Source of the DNA: JAMBLL01 sp964460075
GTDB lineage: Bacteria > Actinomycetota > Acidimicrobiia > Spongiisociales > UBA5794
Length of the DNA: 64,000 nt
Assembly: GCA_964460075.1 (NCBI GenBank)
Contig: CAYWPC010000013.1
Coordinates: 1-64,000 of the forward strand
Direction of reading: 5' to 3'
In this document: positions 27,398 through 34,069 of the stretch, piece after piece
Position numbering within the stretch: position 1 is the first letter of the stretch
How the letters are laid out: every line of letters begins with the position of its first letter
Notes under the pieces: model-generated
Databases searched by the model: none
What the model was told of the DNA's origin: nothing
The model's input: the letters and a program-made list of their open reading frames with translations, nothing else
Translations under genes and position numbers: made by a program

Positions 27398-30300
27398 ATG
27401 GCGTCGCTATCTGTCAAGGATCTCCTTCGATTCGTTCATCTCGCGGGTACGGAGCGATCAACCACCAAGGTCTTCGCGGAGCTGAGCCACTTCATCGGTG
27501 AGACCTTGCAAGCACATCGAGTCTCCGTCTATATCGTCGAAAAGGGACGCTTCACTCCCTTCGTCTCGGAGTACTCCTCGGGTACCACCAACCAGTCACA
27601 GTTAGCAGAATGGCTGCACTCAACCACCTTCGACGAGTCGGTTGCCGCAGCACGGCTACGTGCCGGTGAGGAAGTGGTTCTCGCCAGCAACCCAACCGAT
27701 GTGCTCCCCCGTCAATCCGTAGAGACACATGGAACCAAGTCGCTCTTGGTCGCAGGGCTATGTGTCGAATCCGAGCTACTCGGTGCGATCCTCATCGAGG
27801 GGGCGTACGAGGATCTTAAGAGTCGACAGACGGAGATTCGCGAACTTGCGGGAATCGTGGCCCTTGCCATCGAAAACGCCGTCGCTTTCGAGCGAGAGCG
27901 AAAACGTACAGAAGAGAACGAAGCCCTCCTCGAAGTCGCAGCCGTTCTCACAGAATCGACAGACGTCGGGACGGTACTTGCCGCTGTTGCGCGCAACTCA
28001 GCTTCTGTGACAGGGTTCGAGCGGTGCTCGATCTTTCTCGTGGAGGATGACGGAAACCTCAACCCGGTAATGAGCCAGTTCGCAGACGGACACGCGGACA
28101 TCGAACTATGGAACCGATTTCGGTCGATTCGAGCAGATCTTCCCGCCGCCCGCAAGGTTATCGACTCCGGCATGCCTGCGGTGTACTCCACACCAGAGAC
28201 AATCCCCGAGCTCATACCTCCCGAGTGGCTCACACTGTTCAGCATCGACTCTCTTCTCTTCGTCCCCTTGACCGTGTGGGGCAAGAGCCTCGGTGTCTTA
28301 CTGCTCGACCATCGAGAGCACCGTCCAATCGCCCCTCAACAAATCCGGATCGCCCAGGCCGTCGCAGCGCAGGGAGCCGCAGCCATAGGGATCAGTCGGC
28401 TACTCCAACGTGAGGGCGACAGCAGGAGGGAAGCCGAAGCCGCCATGGAGGCGCTTCGAGTCCGCGAATCCCAGCAGGCGGCAACGGCGGCATTGAGCCA
28501 GTCGGCAGTAACGGCAACCGACGTCGCCGCCCTGATGGACGAAGCCGTCCAGGTCCTTGCCACTACTCTGGATGTCGAGTTCGCAAAAGTTCTCGAGTTC
28601 CAGCCCGAAGAGCAGCACTTCCTCCTCAAGGCTGGAGTCGGATGGGATAAAGAGCTCGTTGGCACGGCCACCATCGAGGCAGGGCCCTGGTCACAGGCTG
28701 GGTACACGATGTCAGAAACACGGCCGGTCGTCGTCGAGCACCTCGCTACGGAGCAGCGATTCTCTGGGCCGTCGATCCTCACCGAACATGGCGTTGTGAG
28801 CGGCATGAGCGTTGTCATCGATGGGAGAGACCGACCATATGGAGTGCTCGGTGTGCACACGAGAAAGACGCGGATGTTCACGGCAGAGGACATCAGTTTT
28901 CTTCAGTCTGTTGCCAATCTCTTGGCTGGTGCAATCGAGCGACGCGCCGGCGAGCGAGCCATCATCGAAGGTGAGCGACGCCTCCAGGGAATTCTCGACA
29001 GTGTGAGCGATGCCATCATTTCGACAGATGATCAAAAGATCATCCTGTTCAACGGACAGGCAAGCCACATGTTCGGCTACACCGCAGAGGAGGTGCTGGG
29101 GAAGCCAATCCAGATGCTTATTCCCGATCGATTCGCTTGGCGCGACCACGACAAGATCGAGGCATTCACTTCTGGAGACGACACACAACGTGTCACCGGT
29201 GATAGAGGAGAGCTCCTCGGACGTCGAAAGAACGGCGAAGAGTTCCCGGTTGAGATCACGATATCCAAGGTCGAGGTGAATGGGCAGCGAGTGCTCACAT
29301 CGGTTGTCCACGACATCACGCAACGTGTCGAGGCGCAGCGAAGGATTCGACAGAGTGAGCAACGGTTCCGCAATCTGTTCGAGCGATCGCCGATCGCGAT
29401 GTGGGAGGAGGACTTCTCGGCGGTCGGGGCATGGCTTGAAGGACTGAGACACGAAGGTGTCGAAGATCTAAGGTCCTACATCGCTGCCAACCCTGACACA
29501 CTCGACGAAGCGATTGACCTCATCCGAGTTCTGAACGTCAACCCTGCGGGTGTCAGGCTCATCGGCGCCGACAGCGTGGAACAACTTCTCGGGGCCTTTC
29601 CCGAGGGTGCTCGCACCAAGCCTGTCCGCGAGTCGTTCCTCGAGCAGTTCGCCGCCATTTGGGAAGGTACAGAGGGTACCCAATTCGAGATCGTGGGAAA
29701 TACCTTCGGTGGAGTCCGCATCGACTGCGTCCTCCACTTCGCTGCTATGCGAACCGACGACGGTCTCGACCTCTCCCACGTCATCATTGCCTTGGCCGAC
29801 ATCACCGAGCGCAAGGCGGCCGAGGAACAGTTGAGACGCCTTGGGCAGTCGAAGGATGAGCTGATCGCATCGGTCTCTCACGAGATCAGGACGCCACTCA
29901 CCGCAGTGCTCGGCTTCGCTCAGCTCTTGCGCGACGAGCGCGCGAACCTTTCTGAATCCGAGCATGCAGAGATGATCGAGGCTCTGCTCACCCAGAGCAC
30001 AGACATAGCAAACATCGTCGAAGACCTCCTCGTTGCGGCCAAGGCAGACATCGGGAAACTCCACGTCGTCGACGTCCCTGTCGATCTGCGTGCTCAGGCC
30101 GCCCAGGTTCTCGAAACGTGGGACCACGAAGTTGTTGCGCGTGTGGACCTGAGTGGGCCACCAGCGCGGTGCATGGCCGACCCGGCGAGAGTTCGTCAGA
30201 TCGTTCGGAACCTCATAACGAACGCTCTCAGATACGGTGGACCGAACATGCGCATAGTCGTCGAACGTCGCGACTTCACTGGATACGTCGTTGTCGCCGA

Positions 30301-30502
30301 TGACGGCCCAGGCGTGCCTCCGAAGGATGCAGAGCGAATCTTCGACAAGTTCCAGCGCGGCGACCAGCTTCCTGGACTAACAGGAGCTCTCGGCCTCGGC
30401 CTCGGCCTCTCGCGTCATCTCGCACACCTCATGGGCGGCGACGTCACGTACCGGAGGGAAGCAGATGAGAGCCTCTTCGAGCTCTCCCTCCCCCTTGAGT
30501 GA
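27398..30502 (+). CDS. Multi-sensor histidine kinase (GAF-GAF-GAF-PAS-PAS)
   Basis: ATG 27398 begins the recognisable domain part; the longer frame crosses the terminator. The 1034-residue protein has no membrane segment. In order it shows three GAF-type domains (about 20-165, 180-335, 375-525), a PAS domain (535-650, with DDQKIILFNGQASHMFGYTAEEVLGKP), and a second PAS-like region (655-800). It ends in HisKA with phospho-His828 (ASVSHEIRTPL) and HATPase_c (NLITNALRYGG, DDGPGVP, GLGLGLSRHLAHLMGGD). No response regulator gene is nearby, so the partner is unknown. It lies between the GntR/YgeW and ureidopropionase operons, so it may report on redox state or a nucleotide signal, but there is no direct evidence of a link. 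Confidence 0.9.
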   Translation: MASLSVKDLLRFVHLAGTERSTTKVFAELSHFIGETLQAHRVSVYIVEKGRFTPFVSEYSSGTTNQSQLAEWLHSTTFDESVAAARLRAGEEVVLASNPTDVLPRQSVETHGTKSLLVAGLCVESELLGAILIEGAYEDLKSRQTEIRELAGIVALAIENAVAFERERKRTEENEALLEVAAVLTESTDVGTVLAAVARNSASVTGFERCSIFLVEDDGNLNPVMSQFADGHADIELWNRFRSIRADLPAARKVIDSGMPAVYSTPETIPELIPPEWLTLFSIDSLLFVPLTVWGKSLGVLLLDHREHRPIAPQQIRIAQAVAAQGAAAIGISRLLQREGDSRREAEAAMEALRVRESQQAATAALSQSAVTATDVAALMDEAVQVLATTLDVEFAKVLEFQPEEQHFLLKAGVGWDKELVGTATIEAGPWSQAGYTMSETRPVVVEHLATEQRFSGPSILTEHGVVSGMSVVIDGRDRPYGVLGVHTRKTRMFTAEDISFLQSVANLLAGAIERRAGERAIIEGERRLQGILDSVSDAIISTDDQKIILFNGQASHMFGYTAEEVLGKPIQMLIPDRFAWRDHDKIEAFTSGDDTQRVTGDRGELLGRRKNGEEFPVEITISKVEVNGQRVLTSVVHDITQRVEAQRRIRQSEQRFRNLFERSPIAMWEEDFSAVGAWLEGLRHEGVEDLRSYIAANPDTLDEAIDLIRVLNVNPAGVRLIGADSVEQLLGAFPEGARTKPVRESFLEQFAAIWEGTEGTQFEIVGNTFGGVRIDCVLHFAAMRTDDGLDLSHVIIALADITERKAAEEQLRRLGQSKDELIASVSHEIRTPLTAVLGFAQLLRDERANLSESEHAEMIEALLTQSTDIANIVEDLLVAAKADIGKLHVVDVPVDLRAQAAQVLETWDHEVVARVDLSGPPARCMADPARVRQIVRNLITNALRYGGPNMRIVVERRDFTGYVVVADDGPGVPPKDAERIFDKFQRGDQLPGLTGALGLGLGLSRHLAHLMGGDVTYRREADESLFELSLPLE

Positions 30503-30518
30503 GATTCCCCTGGACCGG

Positions 30519-30550
30519 TTTTGACATTTTGTCAAAATGCTAGGTAGGGT
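30519..30550 (+). promoter_or_regulatory. Operator site 3 and promoter before the ureidopropionase-XDH operon
   Basis: TTTTGACA and TGTCAAAA form perfect 8-bp arms around TTT (30519-30537). TTGACA within it, an 18-bp spacer and TAGGGT (30545-30550) make a plausible promoter, 30 bp before the first gene's ATG. The core is identical to site 1 and to the arms of site 2. Confidence 0.75.
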
Positions 30551-30579
30551 CAACTTGACCAGGAATGAGAGGAACTCAC

Positions 30580-31422
30580 ATGTCCGCAACGGTACGTGCC
30601 GCTCTCGTCCAGGCGGCGTGGACGGGCGACTACGACTCAATGCTCGCCGCCAACATCCGCCTCGCGGAGCAGGCATCAAACGAGGGCGCAAAGGTGCTCT
30701 GTTTCCAAGAGATATTCACAGGACCGTACTTCTGCACGGTGCAGGACACAGCGTTTTATGACCTCGCGGAGCCGATACCGCACGGCCCGACCGTCACCGC
30801 GATGACGAGGGTCGCACAAGACACAGGAATGGTGCTGGTTGTGCCAATCTACGAACGCGTCGACGAGGGTACGTTCTATAACACAGCCGCTGTCATCGAT
30901 TCGGACGGATCCCTCCTCGGCATCTACCGCAAGACACACATTCCGCAGGTGGAAGGGTTCTGGGAGAAGTTCTACTTCCGGCCTGGCAACCTCGGGTACC
31001 CGGTTTTCGATACTGCGGTCGGCCGAATCGGCGTGTACATCTGCTACGACAGACACTTTCCAGAGGGATGGCGCGAATTGGGCCTCAAAGGCGCGAAGAT
31101 CGTGTTCAATCCTTCGGCTACGACACGAGGTCACTCGAAGTACCTGTGGCAACTCGAACAGCCCGCAGCCGCGGTTGCGAACCAGTACTTCGTGGGGGCC
31201 ATCAACAGGGTCGGATCCGAAGACCTCGAGGACACCGACTACTACGGCACATCGTATTTTGTCGATCCTCGCGGTCAGACCGTCGGCAACGCGGCATCCG
31301 ACACTCTCGACGAGGTCATCATACGTGATCTCGACATGTCCGAGATCGAGGCAGCGCGCAGACACTGGGCGTTCTATCGTGACCGCAGACCCGAAATATA
31401 CGAAGGGATCGCCGTCTCATGA
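30580..31422 (+). CDS. Beta-ureidopropionase-like nitrilase-superfamily hydrolase
   Basis: ATG 30580 was chosen because AGAGG lies 7 nt upstream; the upstream ATG 30565 overlaps that site. The 280-residue enzyme has the Glu-Lys-Cys triad E44 (LCFQEIF), K118 (YRKTHIPQ) and C155 (VYICYDRHFPEGWREL). The FWEKFYFRPGNLGYPVF stretch is typical of N-carbamoyl-beta-alanine/N-carbamoylputrescine amidases. It would hydrolyse an N-carbamoyl compound to amine, CO2 and ammonia. It is the first gene of a six-gene operon with overlapping ends and lies directly behind operator site 3. Confidence 0.87.
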   Translation: MSATVRAALVQAAWTGDYDSMLAANIRLAEQASNEGAKVLCFQEIFTGPYFCTVQDTAFYDLAEPIPHGPTVTAMTRVAQDTGMVLVVPIYERVDEGTFYNTAAVIDSDGSLLGIYRKTHIPQVEGFWEKFYFRPGNLGYPVFDTAVGRIGVYICYDRHFPEGWRELGLKGAKIVFNPSATTRGHSKYLWQLEQPAAAVANQYFVGAINRVGSEDLEDTDYYGTSYFVDPRGQTVGNAASDTLDEVIIRDLDMSEIEAARRHWAFYRDRRPEIYEGIAVS

Positions 31423-31661
31423 GCCAGTGCACCGTCGAGTTCGTCATTGAACCATTCGTCGAAGGCGCACCTGGTCCACATGTTCTCTCCGGTATCGAGG
31501 CGATGGCTGCGAGGGGTTTGGACGTATCGATGGGTCCGTTCGGCTCCACCGTGAGCGGTGACGTCGCTCAACTCTCAGATGCCATAGGCGCCATGGTTGT
31601 GTCCGCTGCGCACGACGGTGCCCAGCGGGTACTCGTCGAAGTGGTGATGACGCGAGCATGA
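31419..31661 (+). CDS. Thiamine-binding-like small protein (MTH1187/DUF77 type)
   Basis: The 80-residue protein has a ferredoxin-like pattern of the DUF77/YkoF-related family: CTVEFVIEPFVEGAPGPHV, then GLDVSMGPFGSTVSGD, and a C-terminal strand RVLVEVVMTRA. Relatives bind thiamine or pyrimidine-like ligands. It overlaps the genes on both sides by 4 nt (ATGA), so it is tightly coupled to the hydrolase and HTH genes. A ligand-sensing or small-molecule chaperone role in the purine operon is inference only. Confidence 0.7.
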   Translation: MSQCTVEFVIEPFVEGAPGPHVLSGIEAMAARGLDVSMGPFGSTVSGDVAQLSDAIGAMVVSAAHDGAQRVLVEVVMTRA

Positions 31662-32023
31662 ACAAGGACTCACACCCGCTTGCAATGGCGATCGAGCCGC
31701 TGCTCGACGCCATAGGAGCGACCGCCATCGCCAAGGACGACATCGAACACGGCGACATCACGCTCGAATGGGAAGGTGAGCCGGTGCTTGGCGTTCGCCT
31801 CGTCGATATCGTCTCACTTGATCGCCTCGTGGCGACCGTTGAGGAACAGCTTGGATCGCCGCTCGCTGAACTCGACAGGGCGAATAAGCAACGCGCCGTC
31901 AGCATGCTCGACGAACGCGGTGCATTCCGGCTTCGTAAATCAATCGAGGATGTCGGAGAGGCGATGGGCGTGAGTCGGATCACGATCTACAACTATCTGA
32001 ACGCAATGAAGAACGGTGGTTGA
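31658..32023 (+). CDS. Helix-turn-helix regulator with YheO/DauR-type C-terminus
   Basis: The 121-residue protein has a C-terminal DNA-binding segment, RGAFRLRKSIEDVGEAMGVSRITIYNYLNAMK, like the HTH_22 domain of YheO/DauR regulators. The first ~75 residues are acidic and do not show the full PAS-like YheO domain, so this is a short form. It is embedded by 4-nt and 8-nt overlaps in the ureidopropionase-XDH operon. It is the only DNA-binding protein inside an operon carrying the TTGACA-N3-TGTCAA operator, so it is the best candidate for the regulator of that site. The GntR protein is the rival candidate. Confidence 0.78.
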   Translation: MNKDSHPLAMAIEPLLDAIGATAIAKDDIEHGDITLEWEGEPVLGVRLVDIVSLDRLVATVEEQLGSPLAELDRANKQRAVSMLDERGAFRLRKSIEDVGEAMGVSRITIYNYLNAMKNGG

Positions 32024-32627
32024 TGTGGGCGAGGAATCGCTCGGATACACATGCCAACTCCCCTCGTGGGTGAACGACACGGTCGACTTCGATGCGCCCT
32101 ATCCAACGCCTTCGGACAAGATGGAACTCGTCAACAGCCTGGCACGACGCAACGTGGAGGAGAGAACTGGCGGCCCCTTCGGTGCTGCCGTATTCGACAT
32201 GACGACCAATCGCCTGATAGGCCCTGGAGTCAACCTCGTGGTACCTGCGTCGAATCCGACGGCACACGCCGAGATCGTCGCGCTCTCAGTGGCAGGCAAC
32301 AGGCTCGGGAGATACGACCTCGGCGATCACGGCAGAGAGCCAGCCCTGCTGGCCACAAGCGTGGAGCCGTGTGCGATGTGCCTCGGCTCAATCCCGTGGA
32401 GTGGCGTATCACAGATGATCGTCGGCGCGAGAGACGAAGATGCCAGAACTGTCGGATTCGATGAGGGAGACAAGCCACCCCACTGGGTCCAGTCGCTCCA
32501 ATCACGTGGAATCGGCGTCATCCAAGATGTGCTGCGCACCGAAGCTGCCGCAATACTGGTGATGTATCAGCAGTCTGGTATGCAGATCTACAACGCAGCT
32601 CAGAGTGAGCCCAGGAGCGATACGTGA
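32016..32627 (+). CDS. Nucleoside/base deaminase (guanine deaminase-like CDA fold)
   Basis: The 203-residue protein has the zinc site of the cytidine/guanine deaminase superfamily: TAHAEIVAL (catalytic HAE) and PCAMCLGSIPWSGV. GPFGAAVFD precedes them, and the C-terminus is long, as in guanine deaminase-type members. Among neighbours for purine oxidation, guanine to xanthine is the likeliest reaction, though another amino-purine or ureide precursor is possible. GTG 32016 gives the longest form and overlaps the HTH gene; GTG 32025 is an alternative. Confidence 0.8.
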   Translation: MVDVGEESLGYTCQLPSWVNDTVDFDAPYPTPSDKMELVNSLARRNVEERTGGPFGAAVFDMTTNRLIGPGVNLVVPASNPTAHAEIVALSVAGNRLGRYDLGDHGREPALLATSVEPCAMCLGSIPWSGVSQMIVGARDEDARTVGFDEGDKPPHWVQSLQSRGIGVIQDVLRTEAAAILVMYQQSGMQIYNAAQSEPRSDT

Positions 32628-34069
32628 TGCACGAAGTCCAAGATCGCGCGTGGTCAGTCGAGCGATACGAGCGACCCGCAACGGTCGGTCAGGTTCTCGA
32701 CCTGCTTGAGCAGCATGGTGCACGCGCCCGCATCGTGGCAGGCGCCACAGACCTACTCCTCGAACTTCAGCGGCGTGTGCGAGAGCTCGACATCCTGATC
32801 GATCTCACCGCTATCCCTGGTCTCGACGGCGTCACGGAGTCTGAAGGGCGCGTGACACTCGGGCCGCTGACGACCCACGCCCAAGTCGCCTCCTCCGCGG
32901 TGATCCGACAGCGCGGATTGCCACTTGGCCAGGCATCGCTTGAGGTCGGCTCGGCGCAGTTACGTAACCGGGCAACTATCGCGGGGAACCTGATCACAGC
33001 GAGTCCGGCAAACGACACCATCTCCGCCCTGCTCGCACTCGATGCCACGGTTGAGCTCATGTCGAGAACTGGCAGACGATCCGTTGCGCTCCGAGACTTC
33101 TACACAGGTGTTCGACGGACCGTGATGCAACCAAACGAGATGATGACCCAGATCGCGTTCCCCGCTATGTCAGCCGAGCAATCCGGAATATTCGCGAAGG
33201 TCGGCCTGCGCTCAGCCCAGGCGATTTCCGTGGTACATGCCGCGATCGTCATCTCTCGGTCCCACGGCACAGTGTCGGCCGCGCGCATCGCGCTTGGGAG
33301 CGTCGCGCCGACCGTCGTGCTCACCAAGGCAGCAGACCTCCTCATCGGGGATGACCTAACGGACGACTCGATCGAGCGATGCGCTGAGGCCGCGGCGGTC
33401 GGTGTCAACCCCATCACCGACGCAAGGGCTACGGCACAGTATCGATCCGACATGGTGCGTCTCGTCGTGACGAGAATGCTGCGAGCCCTGTCCACCGATA
33501 CGCAAGCCTCGACGTGGCCGACCCACGTGATCACCCTCTCAGATGGGCGCCCGTCACGGGTCGCTGCCCCACGTTCGATCACACAGAGCGACGACATTCA
33601 CATCATCGTCAACGGCACCACGTTCTCGGAGAGCAACAGCACACATGCAACGCTCCTCGACTGGATTCGCTCCAACACCCGCAGCGCAGACGGCTCCCTC
33701 CTCACCGGTACGAAAGAGGGCTGCGCCGAAGGGGAGTGCGGTGCGTGCACGGTTCATATGGACGGTCAAGCAGTCCTGGCATGTCTCATCCCTGCCGCTG
33801 CAGCCGATGGCTGCACAGTCACCACCATCGAGGGCTTGACTTCGGACACAGACCTTGCGCTTCAGGATTCGTTCGTCGTCTCAGGGGCGGTCCAATGTGG
33901 CTTCTGCACACCAGGATTCGTGATGAGTGCATCGTCACTCGTCACCGAGTTCGACGTACTCTCGCCATCCGATGTTCGCGACGGGCTCAGCGGGAACATC
34001 TGTCGGTGTACCGGTTATGAGGCAATCGTCGATGCGCTCGTGACAACCACCACAGGATCACAGCAATGA
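32624..34069 (+). CDS. Xanthine dehydrogenase-type FAD and 2Fe-2S subunits fused
   Basis: The 481-residue protein joins two normally separate subunits. Residues about 1-290 are the CoxM/XdhB-like FAD domain (ARIVAGATDLLLELQRR, ASLEVGSAQLRNRATIAGNLITASPANDT). After a linker, residues about 320-481 are the CoxS/XdhC-like 2Fe-2S domain (GCAEGECGACTVHMDG, QCGFCTPGFVM, NICRCTGYEA). The FAD-then-FeS order is the reverse of eukaryotic xanthine dehydrogenase. It overlaps the deaminase gene (GTGA) and the molybdenum-subunit gene (ATGA), so the two halves of the enzyme are made together. AGGAG lies 6 nt before the GTG. Confidence 0.9.
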   Translation: MMHEVQDRAWSVERYERPATVGQVLDLLEQHGARARIVAGATDLLLELQRRVRELDILIDLTAIPGLDGVTESEGRVTLGPLTTHAQVASSAVIRQRGLPLGQASLEVGSAQLRNRATIAGNLITASPANDTISALLALDATVELMSRTGRRSVALRDFYTGVRRTVMQPNEMMTQIAFPAMSAEQSGIFAKVGLRSAQAISVVHAAIVISRSHGTVSAARIALGSVAPTVVLTKAADLLIGDDLTDDSIERCAEAAAVGVNPITDARATAQYRSDMVRLVVTRMLRALSTDTQASTWPTHVITLSDGRPSRVAAPRSITQSDDIHIIVNGTTFSESNSTHATLLDWIRSNTRSADGSLLTGTKEGCAEGECGACTVHMDGQAVLACLIPAAAADGCTVTTIEGLTSDTDLALQDSFVVSGAVQCGFCTPGFVMSASSLVTEFDVLSPSDVRDGLSGNICRCTGYEAIVDALVTTTTGSQQ

